Shown here: positions 17,018 through 24,856 of the stretch, one piece after another
Layout of the letters: the number at the start of each line of letters is the position of its first letter
Position numbering within the stretch: the first letter of the stretch is position 1
DNA from: Ga0077530 sp035565975
GTDB lineage: Bacteria > Pseudomonadota > Alphaproteobacteria > Rhizobiales > Hyphomicrobiaceae
Direction of reading: 5' to 3'
Length of the DNA stretch: 64,000 bases
NCBI GenBank assembly: GCA_035565975.1
Contig: DATMRT010000148.1
Coordinates: forward strand, 19,213 to 83,212
Translations under genes and position numbers: made by a program
The notes under the pieces: generated by a model
Databases searched by the model: none
What the model was told of the DNA's origin: nothing
The model's input: the letters and a program-made list of their open reading frames with translations, nothing else

Positions 17018-17233
17018 TCAGCCCGAGATCTGCAGGTTGATGGCCTTGGGACCTTTGCCGCGCTTGTCGGGTTCGGTCTCGAAGGAAATGCGCTGGCCTT
17101 CCGCCAGCGAACCCACACCTGAGCGCTCGACGGCCGAAACGTGCACGAAAACATCCGCACCGCCTTCGTCCGGCTTAATGAAACCATAACCTTTTGTCTG
17201 ATTGAAAAACTTGACGACGCCCGTCTGCCGCAT
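17018..17233 (-). CDS. cspA: Cold shock protein, CspA family
   Basis: 71-aa single cold-shock domain that binds single-stranded RNA and DNA as an RNA chaperone. RNP1 is KGYGFIKPD and RNP2 is VFVHVSAVE. The opening TGVVKFFNQTKGYGFI and the closing PKAINLQISG are family standard, and the length is normal. About 265 bp separate it from rlmJ upstream, enough for the long structured leader often seen on cold-shock mRNAs, although I did not resolve a specific fold. Alphaproteobacteria usually have several paralogues, so the symbol is generic. Confidence 0.93.
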   Translation of the reverse strand: MRQTGVVKFFNQTKGYGFIKPDEGGADVFVHVSAVERSGVGSLAEGQRISFETEPDKRGKGPKAINLQISG

Positions 17234-17498
17234 GCCTGCAATCCTTCTCCACGAGGGTGGTGAGCAGCCCGTGCCTTCCGCTCAGGAGACGAGTAGCGCC
17301 CCTCGCATAACCATGCCCGCGCGCTTGCCATGCCTTTGAGCAGGACTGCGCTCCGTTGCATGTCGGCGCAGGCACACCAGCCCGCATCAAAAAATATCCG
17401 ACCGTCAAATCATGCGGGCAAAGCACAATTACGTGAAGCTACGGCAATAAGGCAGCGTGCCGAAAATACAGGCAAACCGCTCCTTTTCGAGGTCCCGA

Positions 17499-18359
17499 TC
17501 ATCCCAATTGGGTGACCTGACCGCGTGCGCCCTTGCCGTCGCCGAGCCGCTCCGCAAGGACCGGCAGCAGCACCGCGAGGTCGGCTTCGAGCGTGTATGG
17601 CGGGTTGATGACAACGAGGCCCGATCCATTCAGCCGATCGGTGTCCACCGGCTCGCGCAGGAGCAGCTCGATGGCAAGAGTCTCGCTCGGCGCGATATTC
17701 CCGATCGCCTGATGAAACCGCGCGATGGGCCGCGGGTCCTTGATCGGATACCAGAGCAGATAAACGCCGCCGGCAAATCGGCGGAGCGCATTCTGCACTC
17801 CCTCCTGGAGCCGCTCCAGTTCGCCCGCCTGCTCGAAGGGTGGATCGACGAGGATGACGCCGCGGCGCTCCTTCGGCGGTAGCTGCGCCTTGAGCGCGAG
17901 CCAGCCGTCGAGGCCGAGCACCTTGGCGCGCCTGTCGCCGGCCAGCGCCTCGCCGAGCAACGCCGCATCCTCCGGATGCAGCTCGTTGGCGACGAGACGG
18001 TCCTCGGCACGCATGAGCGCGAGGGCAAGGCAGGGCGAACCCGGATAGCGCCGGAGCTTGCCGTCCGGATTGCAGGCGCGCACAGCTTCGAGATAGGGCG
18101 CGAGCAGCGCAGCGGCGGCGCCGGGCAACGGCGCCACGCCCGAGCCCTGCTCGCCCAGGAGCCGGCCGATGCCGCCCCTCCATTCGCCGGTCTTCTCGGC
18201 GGCCTCGCCCGTGAGGTCGTACATGCCGATGCCGGCGTGCGTATCGATCACGCGGAACGGCGCATCCTTCTTCGCCATGTATGTGAGCACGAGCGACAAC
18301 ACCGCGTGCTTCAGCACATCGGCGAAGTTCCCGGCATGGTAGGCGTGACGGTAGTTCAT
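17499..18359 (-). CDS. rlmJ: 23S rRNA (adenine(2030)-N6)-methyltransferase RlmJ
   Basis: SAM-dependent methyltransferase that modifies A2030 of 23S rRNA. The ATG at 18359 is chosen because the family begins MNYRHAYHAGNFADVLKHAV; a start six codons upstream is also open. Motifs are VIDTHAGIGMYDL (SAM-binding region), YPGSPCLAL, NELHPED, and the catalytic VILVDPPFE (DPPF, equivalent to the N6-methylase DPPY). The end GSGLVVINPPYTLE is also typical. Length is 286 aa, near the E. coli enzyme. It stands alone, divergent from an MFS gene. Confidence 0.92.
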   Translation of the reverse strand: MNYRHAYHAGNFADVLKHAVLSLVLTYMAKKDAPFRVIDTHAGIGMYDLTGEAAEKTGEWRGGIGRLLGEQGSGVAPLPGAAAALLAPYLEAVRACNPDGKLRRYPGSPCLALALMRAEDRLVANELHPEDAALLGEALAGDRRAKVLGLDGWLALKAQLPPKERRGVILVDPPFEQAGELERLQEGVQNALRRFAGGVYLLWYPIKDPRPIARFHQAIGNIAPSETLAIELLLREPVDTDRLNGSGLVVINPPYTLEADLAVLLPVLAERLGDGKGARGQVTQLG

Positions 18360-18572
18360 GCGCTCAGCGTCGAGCACCTATGCGGCCGTCTTGTCAAGGC
18401 GCGGCGCGGCCCCGTTATCCGCGAACCTTTTCATGCGGCTCGCCGAAACGTCCGGACATAGCACGTGAATTGTTCTCGTTTGAGATTCCAAAGCTTCATG
18501 AGATAGGTGATGTGTCACAAACGTGCCGCGCTCGCCCGTCGCTCCGCCCGCCACCGGCCAAGTCCCAGATCC

Positions 18573-19823
18573 ATGCAGAAGTCTTTCGAACCCGTGGTCT
18601 CCCGCCTCTCCTGGTGGCGGGACCCGATGTATCGCGTCGTCCATGCGGTCGGCATCACGCAGATCACGGCTTGGGGCACGGCCTTCTATTGCCTCGGCGT
18701 GCTGGCCCATCCGATCGCCGACGAGCTCGGCTTCAGCCGCAGCTTCGTGTTCCTCGGCTTCACGGTCGCCATGCTCGTGCAGGGCCTCGTCTCGACCCAC
18801 ATCGGACGCCTCATAGACAGGTGGGGCGGGCGTCAGGTCATGAGCCTTGGCGTGATCCTCATCGCCATCGGCCTCGCCGCTCTGGCCATGGTCTCGCACT
18901 GGGTCGCCTATCTGGCGGTGTGGGCGTTTCTCGGCCTCGCCATGCGCATGTCGCTCTACGACGCGGCGTTCGCTGCGGCGGTTCAGGTCGCGCCGAGCCG
19001 CGGGCGGAAGGCGATCTCCTACCTCACGCTTTATGGCGCCTTTGCTTCCTCGGTCTTCTGGGTCGTCGGGCACCAGCTCGACGTGGCCGTGGGCTGGCGC
19101 AACACGCTGCTCATCTTCGCCCTTATCAACCTCGTCGTCTGCCTGCCGCTCAACTGGTGGGGCCTCTCGATCCGCGAGGCGAAGCCCGAGAACGGGCCGG
19201 CCGTGACGATGGCAGCGCGTCCCGTTGACGGCGCGCCGCTGGAAGGCCGCGCCCGCACCATCGGCATGATTCTCTTCGCCCTCATCATGTCGCTCAACGG
19301 CTTTGTCTTCGGCGTCGTCTCCGTCCAGCTCGTGCCGCTGTTCGAAACCGCCGGCATGGCGACAGCAACCGCCGTCTGGATCGCCTCCCTCAAGGGCTTT
19401 GCCCAATTCGGCGGCCGCATCGTCGAGATCGTCTTCGGTCGCAACCTGCATCCTTTCACCGTCGCCCGCTTCGCGATTGGCGCGCTGCCGTTCTCGCTGA
19501 TCCTGCTGCTTTTCAGCGGTGGCGCTTTCGCTCCGATCCTCGCCTTCACGCTGCTCATGGGTGCCTCGCAGGGCGTCATCACGATCGTCCGCGGTGCCGT
19601 CCCCCTCGCGCTGTTCGGTGCCGAGGGCTACGGACGCGTGCTCGGCCTTATCGCGACGCCGATCCTCGTCGTCAGCGCGCTTGCGCCGACCGTCTACGCC
19701 TTCATTCTCGATACCTGGGGCAGCGCAGTCGGCGTCACGATCCTGCTCGTGAGCTCGTTGATGGCCATGGTCGCCATCGAGCTCATGGGCCGCTGGTATC
19801 GGAAGAACCAGAACGGCGGCTGA
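18573..19823 (+). CDS. Major facilitator superfamily transporter
   Basis: 416 aa from ATG 18573; the frame is open 22 codons further upstream. Twelve hydrophobic segments are visible. The loop 2-3 signature appears as GRLIDRWGGRQVMSLGVIL, and the second half has GRIVEIVFGRNLHPFTVARF. The N-terminus (WWRDPMYRVVHAVGITQITA) resembles MFS carriers annotated for monocarboxylates or unknown substrates. No regulator or enzyme neighbours point to a substrate, so only the family is assigned. Confidence 0.85.
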   Translation: MQKSFEPVVSRLSWWRDPMYRVVHAVGITQITAWGTAFYCLGVLAHPIADELGFSRSFVFLGFTVAMLVQGLVSTHIGRLIDRWGGRQVMSLGVILIAIGLAALAMVSHWVAYLAVWAFLGLAMRMSLYDAAFAAAVQVAPSRGRKAISYLTLYGAFASSVFWVVGHQLDVAVGWRNTLLIFALINLVVCLPLNWWGLSIREAKPENGPAVTMAARPVDGAPLEGRARTIGMILFALIMSLNGFVFGVVSVQLVPLFETAGMATATAVWIASLKGFAQFGGRIVEIVFGRNLHPFTVARFAIGALPFSLILLLFSGGAFAPILAFTLLMGASQGVITIVRGAVPLALFGAEGYGRVLGLIATPILVVSALAPTVYAFILDTWGSAVGVTILLVSSLMAMVAIELMGRWYRKNQNGG

Positions 19824-19906
19824 GGCCACTCGCGTCTCACCGCAGCTTACGCTCTGCCAATAGAGCACCGCGGGGCCCCCTGGTGGGAGGAGGTCTTACG
19901 AGCGCG

Positions 19907-20443
19907 CTACGTCGAGCGCGGGCGGATCACATGGTTCTGCACACCCACGGCCCCGAGTTGCGGCCGCTTCGAGCTCACCATCCCTGCATTGACGCCCGCC
20001 CAGCCGATCTCGCCGGAGAGCCGCCCATACTCGATCTTCGGGCAGCGGTTCATGACGACCTTGAGACCCGCGGCCTCCGCCTCTGCCGCCGCAAGGTCAT
20101 TGCGGACCGAGAGCTGCATCCAGATGACCTTCAGGCCGAGCTTCTCCTTGAGCGCGATCGCCTCGCGCACGACCCCGAGCGCAGCATCGGAATTGCGGAA
20201 GATGTCGATCATATCGACGGGCTCCTCGATCTCGCCGAGGCTTGCCGCGACCTTCTGGCCGAGGATCTCCTGGCCCGCGAGTCCGGGATTGATCGGGATC
20301 ACCTTGAAGCCCTTGCCGATGAGATACTTCAATACGAAGTAGCTCGGGCGATTGATGTTCGCCGAGGCGCCGACCATGGCGATCACTTTCGTCTCGTTGA
20401 GGATCGCGGCGATATAAGTGTCGTCGTAGCGGTCGTGGTTCAT
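19907..20443 (-). CDS. CoA-binding (Rossmann-fold) protein, YccU-like
   Basis: 178-aa protein with the CoA_binding_2 fold found alone in YccU-type proteins. It reads VIAMVGASANINRPSYFVLK, then GFKVIPINPGLAGQEILGQ, then VDMIDIFRNSD and LKVIWMQLSVRND, ending CPKIEYGRL. ATG 20443 starts the family pattern MNHDRYDD and overlaps the preceding VOC gene's stop in an ATGA, which indicates translational coupling. It is the last gene of a compact minus-strand operon with a crotonase and a VOC protein. The ligand (CoA or NAD-like) and role are unproven. Confidence 0.85.
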   Translation of the reverse strand: MNHDRYDDTYIAAILNETKVIAMVGASANINRPSYFVLKYLIGKGFKVIPINPGLAGQEILGQKVAASLGEIEEPVDMIDIFRNSDAALGVVREAIALKEKLGLKVIWMQLSVRNDLAAAEAEAAGLKVVMNRCPKIEYGRLSGEIGWAGVNAGMVSSKRPQLGAVGVQNHVIRPRST

Positions 20444-20892
20444 GGTGACTGAGGGGCCTTCGGCGGCGGCAGTTGCGGGCGGCCGTGCTCGTCGAGCGGC
20501 CAGAACGGGTTGTAGGCGATCTCCCACAGAAATCCATCCGGATCCGCGAAGTAACCGAGATAACCGCCCCAGAATGCCTTGGCCGCGGGTCGCGTGACGC
20601 GCCCGCCATGCTCAGCGGCAAACGCCATGGCCGCATTCACCGCCGCCTCGCTCTCCAGATTGATCGCGAGGGAAATGCGCGGATGCCCACTTCCGGTCGG
20701 CATGTCGACTTCGGCATCCTTCGCCAGATCCTCGCGCCCCCAGACAGCGAGCACGACGCCGTTCATGTCGAAGAACGCGACGCCTTCGGTATCGCCGCCG
20801 GAAGCACGAAACCCGAGACCCTCATAGAAGCGACGCGAGGCCTCCACGTCGGCGACGCCGAGCGTGACCAGCGACACCTTCTGCGGGATCAT
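20440..20892 (-). CDS. VOC / glyoxalase-bleomycin-resistance superfamily protein
   Basis: 150-aa vicinal-oxygen-chelate protein with two beta-alpha-beta-beta-beta modules. The first is VSLVTLGVADVEASRRFYEG and the second runs through HPRISLAINLESEAAVNAAM to the end YLGYFADPDGFLWEIAYNPF. The expected His (first strand) is replaced by Thr in VTLGV, while the C-terminal Glu in WEIAYN is kept. Metal binding is therefore uncertain. It starts 1 bp after the stop of the crotonase gene and overlaps the CoA-binding gene by 4 bp, so all three are likely co-translated. Confidence 0.85.
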   Translation of the reverse strand: MIPQKVSLVTLGVADVEASRRFYEGLGFRASGGDTEGVAFFDMNGVVLAVWGREDLAKDAEVDMPTGSGHPRISLAINLESEAAVNAAMAFAAEHGGRVTRPAAKAFWGGYLGYFADPDGFLWEIAYNPFWPLDEHGRPQLPPPKAPQSP

Positions 20893-20893
20893 A

Positions 20894-21724
20894 TCAATCA
20901 CCCTTCCACGCGGGCGGCCGCTTGTCGATGAAGGCGCCGATGCCCTCCTCGGCATCACGGTGCATCATATTGCGCACCATGACTTCGCTTGCGTATGCAT
21001 AAGCATCAGCAACCGGCTTCTCGATCTGAGCGTAGAAGGCTTCCTTGCCGATCCGGATCGTCGCCGGCGACTTGCTCGCAATGACGCGCCCGAGATCGAG
21101 CGCGGCATCGAGCGCACGCCCCTCGGGCACCACGCGATTGACGAGCCCGTAGTCCGCCGCCTCGCGCGCGCCCAGCATCTCGCCGAGCAGCAGCATCTCC
21201 ATGGCCCGCTTGCGCGGCACGTTGCGCGAGAGCCCAACCATTGGCGTCGAGCAGAAGAGTCCGATATCGACACCGGGCGTCGCGAACTTCGCCGCCTCGC
21301 CCGCGACAGCCAGATCGCACGTCGCAACGAGCTGGCACCCCGCCGCCGTCGCAACACCTTCGACGGCAGCAATGAATGGCTTGGGACTGCGCATGATCGA
21401 CGTCATCACGGCCGCGCAGCGCGTCATGGTGAGCGCGTAGAAGGCGCGACCGCGATCCTCATCTCGGCGATGCGCCGTCAGCTCCTTGAGATCATGCCCG
21501 GCGCAGAATGCGGGCCCGGTCGCCGCCAAGACGACAGCGCTCACATCGTGCGCGCCCGACAGCCGATCGATCGCGGACTGCAGGGCGAGCAACAAGTCGA
21601 GGCTCAGACTGTTGCGCGCTGCCGGGCGCGCGAGCGTGAGGACGGCGACGGCATCATGGCGTGCCTCGCTCAAGAGCGGTGCGTCACCCTTTGCCGTGTC
21701 CTTTGGCGGTCCGCCGTCCTGCAT
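20894..21724 (-). CDS. Enoyl-CoA hydratase/isomerase (crotonase) family protein
   Basis: 276-aa crotonase. It has VLTLARPAARNSLSLDLL, the oxyanion-hole loop GPAFCAGHDLKEL, the second backbone loop ATAAGCQLVATCDLAVAGE, and PGVDIGLFCSTPMVGLSR. The catalytic Glu pair of true hydratases is not evident: the first lies within the AGCQLVA region as Gln, and the second segment reads GLFCSTP. The reaction may therefore differ from simple hydration. It heads the operon with the VOC and CoA-binding proteins, 50 bp downstream of a secreted-protein gene on the same strand. Confidence 0.85.
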   Translation of the reverse strand: MQDGGPPKDTAKGDAPLLSEARHDAVAVLTLARPAARNSLSLDLLLALQSAIDRLSGAHDVSAVVLAATGPAFCAGHDLKELTAHRRDEDRGRAFYALTMTRCAAVMTSIMRSPKPFIAAVEGVATAAGCQLVATCDLAVAGEAAKFATPGVDIGLFCSTPMVGLSRNVPRKRAMEMLLLGEMLGAREAADYGLVNRVVPEGRALDAALDLGRVIASKSPATIRIGKEAFYAQIEKPVADAYAYASEVMVRNMMHRDAEEGIGAFIDKRPPAWKGD

Positions 21725-21774
21725 AGCGGCATCCCTGCGCGCATGCGGTGGCGCCGATCCGGCGCCACCTCCAC

Positions 21775-22311
21775 TTACTGCTGCCCGAGCGCCTTCTCCA
21801 GCGCCTCGCGATGCTTCGAAACCAGCTCGATGTTGCTCGGGAACTTGACCGGCGGCGTGTTCTTGAGCGCGTCGTTCAATTCGTCGAGCATCTGCTTCTT
21901 CTCTGCCGCACTGATCTGCGTATCGGCATTGATCTCGGCAATCTCCTTCTTGATGAGCTCGATCGGGTCGGTGTACTTGCCCGTATCCGGATCGATGCCG
22001 CTCAGGATCACCGATATATTGTAGGCAACGTCGTCGTACTCGGTATAGTCCTTGAAGCCGTGCTTGCGCGCAATCGCATCGAGCTCGGCCTGCTGCTTGT
22101 CCGTCGGCGCGGTGCCTTCCTGCGCGGGATTGCGCTCGATGAACTGCGTGATGTCAGGCTGTGCTGCAATGAAGCCCTGGATATGCTTTTCGGTGAGCTG
22201 AAGTTGATTGAAAGCCTCTTGCGCGCTCACCGCGGGCGCGCCGATGAGCGACATCAGGCCTATTGCCACTGCCGAAGCAAACGCGGCAAGAGTTCCAAAC
22301 CTGCTGAACAT
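21775..22311 (-). CDS. Secreted protein of unknown function
   Basis: 178 aa. The N-terminal signal peptide (LAAFASAVAIGLMSLIGAPA) is cleaved near VSAQ. The mature part is small, charged and mostly helical: QLTEKHIQGFIAAQPDITQF, KQQAELDAIARKHGFKDYTE, YNISVILSGIDPDTGKY, ending SKHREALEKALGQQ. The spacing of ADxE-like positions is reminiscent of small periplasmic helical domains, but I do not recognise a named family. Its ATG is 119 bp from a divergent thioesterase gene. Confidence 0.75.
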   Translation of the reverse strand: MFSRFGTLAAFASAVAIGLMSLIGAPAVSAQEAFNQLQLTEKHIQGFIAAQPDITQFIERNPAQEGTAPTDKQQAELDAIARKHGFKDYTEYDDVAYNISVILSGIDPDTGKYTDPIELIKKEIAEINADTQISAAEKKQMLDELNDALKNTPPVKFPSNIELVSKHREALEKALGQQ

Positions 22312-22430
22312 GGGGAGCTTCTCCTCGTTCGAAATCCCGAGCCTGTGTCGTTTGTCTGAGTGGATCGTCTAGCATTGGCCTCGACGCGGGCGTGCATATA
22401 GCAGATCACGTGAGTGGGACGCCATTAAGG

Positions 22431-22898
22431 ATGTCAACTGATAACCCACAACCGAGTCACCTTTCTGTCACAGCGGTCACAGAGCTGATCGATGCGTCTT
22501 TCCCTCAGATCCACGCATCAGGACGGGTGATGGAAATCGAATCCGTCGGACCCGACACCGCCCGCGTCCGGATGCATCTCACCGAGCGCCACACGCGGCA
22601 CGGCGGCACGATATCCGGTCCGGCCATGTTCACGCTCGCAGACTTCTCGATTTACGTAGCGTTGATCGGCCGCCTTGGTTCCCCGGCAATCCCGTCGGTC
22701 ACCAGCAATCTCAACATCACGTTCCTCACGCGGCCGCCCGCGCGCGACGTCATCGCGGAAACGCGGCTCGTACGCGTCGGGCGCCGTCTCGCCTATGCGG
22801 AGGTCGCACTCTATTCCGATGGCGGCAGCGAGATGATCGCCCACGCGACAGGCACTTACGCGATCCCGTCGCCGGCCCCAAATCAAGAGGTAAAATGA
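22431..22898 (+). CDS. PaaI-type hotdog-fold acyl-CoA thioesterase
   Basis: 155-aa hotdog-fold protein that probably hydrolyses acyl- or aryl-CoA. It has RHTRHGGTISGPAMFTLADF (the HGG-x(n)-D catalytic signature of PaaI relatives), then SNLNITFLTRPPARDVIAET and AYAEVALYSDGG. ATG 22431 is preferred; the frame is also open from a GTG at 22392. Divergent from the secreted-protein gene and upstream of the rplM promoter region, it is probably monocistronic. Confidence 0.82.
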   Translation: MSTDNPQPSHLSVTAVTELIDASFPQIHASGRVMEIESVGPDTARVRMHLTERHTRHGGTISGPAMFTLADFSIYVALIGRLGSPAIPSVTSNLNITFLTRPPARDVIAETRLVRVGRRLAYAEVALYSDGGSEMIAHATGTYAIPSPAPNQEVK

Positions 22899-22938
22899 TA
22901 CCTTCTCTATGGTATCCTGTTACCGCGCACTCATGTCA

Positions 22939-22967
22939 TTGAATTCATTTCGATAATTCGCTCTAAT
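22939..22967 (+). promoter_or_regulatory. Candidate sigma-70 promoter P1 for rplM-rpsI
   Basis: -35 TTGAAT (22939-22944), 17-bp spacer, -10 TCTAAT (22962-22967; 5 of 6 to consensus). It lies in a locally AT-rich stretch right after the thioesterase stop, about 200 bp upstream of the rplM ATG. Confidence 0.55.
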
Positions 22968-22982
22968 CCGTAGTGAATTCCA

Positions 22983-23011
22983 TTGACGGAGTACGTTTCG
23001 CAGCCTAGAAG
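22983..23011 (+). promoter_or_regulatory. Candidate sigma-70 promoter P2 for rplM-rpsI
   Basis: -35 TTGACG (22983-22988; 5 of 6), 17-bp spacer, -10 TAGAAG (23006-23011; 4 of 6). Tandem with P1 and ending just before a strong leader hairpin. Confidence 0.45.
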
Positions 23012-23017
23012 GATGCG

Positions 23018-23052
23018 CGCGGCGCTCGATCCCTCGCCGGGATCGCGCCGCG
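23018..23052 (+). promoter_or_regulatory. Strong hairpin in the rplM leader
   Basis: CGCGGCGC + GATCCC pairs with GGGATC + GCGCCGCG: 14 base pairs, a 2-nt bulge (TC) and a 5-nt loop. It ends 118 nt before the rplM start, within the predicted leader. It could serve autogenous control of L13/S9 or mRNA stability. No T tract follows, so a terminator is less likely. Confidence 0.45.
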
Positions 23053-23170
23053 TCTCGTTTGCGCCGTAGAGGTCGCACGCCGCGCTCCACGCTTGCAACG
23101 CGAACCGAACCGAACTGACCGAGAAGAACTCTGGCGACCGCACGGGCGCCGTACTCGAAGGGCCAAGCAC

Positions 23171-23632
23171 ATGAAAACGTACAGCGCCAAGCCCGGCGAG
23201 GTGGAGAAGAAGTGGGTGCTCATCGACGCCGAGGGTCTCGTCGTTGGCAGGCTCGCCGCTCTCATCGCCACCCGCCTCAAGGGCAAGCATAAGCCGACCT
23301 ATACGCCGCATGTCGACATGGGTGACAACGTCATCGTCGTCAACGCCGAGAAAGTCGTCTTCACCGGCAACAAGTACGAAGACAAGAAGTACGAGTGGCA
23401 CACGGGCTATCCCGGCGGTCTCAAGACCCGCTCGCCGCGCCAGATCATCGAGGGCAAGTTTCCCGAGCGCGTCGTGTTCAAGGCCGTCGAGCGCATGCTC
23501 GCCCGTGGCCCTCTTCAGCGCCGTCTGATGACCAACCTCAAGGTCTATGCCGGTCCCAACCATCCCCATGAAGCGCAGCAACCGACCAAGCTCGACATCG
23601 CCGCGCTCAATCGCAAGAACAAGAGAGACTGA
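23171..23632 (+). CDS. rplM: 50S ribosomal protein L13
   Basis: 153-aa large-subunit protein that binds 23S rRNA early in 50S assembly. ATG 23171 gives the standard N-terminus MKTYSAKPGEVEKKWVLIDA. Family motifs follow: GLVVGRLAALIATRLKGKHK, TGNKYEDKKYEWHTGYPGGL, RSPRQIIEGKFPERV, VERMLARGPLQRRLM and AGPNHPHEAQQP. It is followed after 4 bp by rpsI, the conserved bacterial pairing. Expression is probably from the tandem promoter candidates near 22.95 kb. Confidence 0.98.
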   Translation: MKTYSAKPGEVEKKWVLIDAEGLVVGRLAALIATRLKGKHKPTYTPHVDMGDNVIVVNAEKVVFTGNKYEDKKYEWHTGYPGGLKTRSPRQIIEGKFPERVVFKAVERMLARGPLQRRLMTNLKVYAGPNHPHEAQQPTKLDIAALNRKNKRD

Positions 23633-23636
23633 CGCC

Positions 23637-24119
23637 ATGACCGCAGATGCAAAGTCGCTCGAGGACCTTGGGGGCCTCACCGGCCAGACCGCGGAAGCCG
23701 CCGCTCCGCTGCACGTCCAGAAGCTCGACGCTCAGGGTCGTGCCTACGCCACCGGCAAGCGCAAGAACGCCATCGCGCGCGTCTGGGTGTCGCGCGGGCA
23801 CGGCAAGATCACGATCAACGACAGGGACGTGACGACATACTTCGCCCGCCCCGTGCTGCAGATGATCCTGAAGCAGCCACTTGTCGCAGCAGAGCGCGTC
23901 GATCAGTACGACATCCGCGCCACGGTTACGGGCGGCGGTCTTTCCGGTCAGGCCGGTGCGGTGCGCCACGGTCTCTCGAAAGCCCTCACCTACTACGAGC
24001 CCGAGCTTCGCGCCGTGCTCAAGAAGGGTGGGTTCCTCACGCGCGACAGCCGCATCGTCGAGCGCAAGAAGTACGGCAAGGCAAAGGCCCGCCGCAGCTT
24101 CCAGTTCTCGAAGCGCTGA
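23637..24119 (+). CDS. rpsI: 30S ribosomal protein S9
   Basis: 160-aa small-subunit protein whose C-terminal tail reaches the P-site tRNA. After an acidic, Ala-rich N-terminal extension of about 35 residues common in alphaproteobacteria, the core reads YATGKRKNAIARVWVSRGHG, ITINDRDVTTYF, VTGGGLSGQAGAVRHGLSKA, and ends LTRDSRIVERKKYGKAKARR then SFQFSKR. The universally conserved KR tail is intact. It is the second gene of the rplM operon and is followed by a clear intrinsic terminator. Confidence 0.98.
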   Translation: MTADAKSLEDLGGLTGQTAEAAAPLHVQKLDAQGRAYATGKRKNAIARVWVSRGHGKITINDRDVTTYFARPVLQMILKQPLVAAERVDQYDIRATVTGGGLSGQAGAVRHGLSKALTYYEPELRAVLKKGGFLTRDSRIVERKKYGKAKARRSFQFSKR

Positions 24120-24147
24120 TCAGCCCGCACACAAGCCGCAAAGCAGA

Positions 24148-24185
24148 ACGGCCCGCCGATTGGTTCGGCGGGCCGTTTTCTTTTT
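24148..24185 (+). terminator. Rho-independent terminator of the rplM-rpsI operon
   Basis: A perfect 12-bp stem, ACGGCCCGCCGA (24148-24159) with TCGGCGGGCCGT (24165-24176), with a 5-nt loop and followed by TTTTCTTTTT. It lies 28 bp after the rpsI stop and directly before the convergent TadE-like gene. Confidence 0.92.
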
Positions 24186-24201
24186 CTCGCTCGGTATATC
24201 G

Positions 24202-24843
24202 TCAGGACATTTCGCCGCCGGTGACGCAATTGATCGGCCGCAGGTGCACGCAGCTCGAGTTGCGCGGCTTCAGGAAGAAGCGCTCCGTCATGTTGAAGGC
24301 GGATTTGATGAAGTAGTTGAAGATCAGCGGCGTGTAGTTGTACCGCGCCTCGGACACGATCACGCTCTCGCCGGCAACAAGCAGGCCTTCCGGGATGTCG
24401 TGATATTCCTCACCGCGCGGATGTGGCGTGCCGGCGTTGCTGTCGCGCGACCAATCGATCGTGTAGATCAGAACGCTCGGATTGCCCGGCGTCCCTTGCG
24501 CAATGACGCTCAGGACTTTCACGTAGAGCCGCTGGATATCGTACGGCAGAATGAGCTGCTCGACGATCTTGAGGTCGCGATCCACCTGCTCGGGTGTGAG
24601 GCCCGAGTTTGGCGCGCGTGCGATGAGATCGGCGGTCGAGCTCGCCGCCAGCGTGAGGCGCCGGTCGACAGTGAGCGCCTGGCTGAACTCGATGGTGCCG
24701 ACGAACAGGAAGAACATGATCGGCACGATCATGCCGAATTCGACCGCAGCCATGCCCTTCGTGTCGCGACGCAGGCGAGCAAGGATGCCGCGGCGGCGGC
24801 CGTCGTGCCGCCATGCCGAAAATCGCGTGACGAGGTTCCTCAT
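24202..24843 (-). CDS. TadE-like pseudopilin protein
   Basis: 213 aa. A basic N-terminal leader (RLRRDTKG) precedes a type IVb prepilin-like cleavage motif G/MAAVEF, with Glu at +5, and then one hydrophobic helix (GMIVPIMFFLFVGTIEFSQA). The periplasmic remainder includes DRRLTLAASSTADLIARAPN, typical of TadE/TadG proteins of the Flp pilus system. It is arranged in tandem with a second TadE-like gene 13 bp upstream. The tad secretion ATPase and Flp pilin genes are not in the window, so these two form an outlying minor-pseudopilin module. Confidence 0.85.
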   Translation of the reverse strand: MRNLVTRFSAWRHDGRRRGILARLRRDTKGMAAVEFGMIVPIMFFLFVGTIEFSQALTVDRRLTLAASSTADLIARAPNSGLTPEQVDRDLKIVEQLILPYDIQRLYVKVLSVIAQGTPGNPSVLIYTIDWSRDSNAGTPHPRGEEYHDIPEGLLVAGESVIVSEARYNYTPLIFNYFIKSAFNMTERFFLKPRNSSCVHLRPINCVTGGEMS

Positions 24844-24856
24844 CGTTCGGCGCTCA

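Noticed and set aside
18378..19868. 496-codon minus-strand frame opposite the MFS transporter
   Set aside because: Asp/His/Glu/Arg-rich mirror-frame composition without motifs; the plus-strand transporter is clearly genuine.
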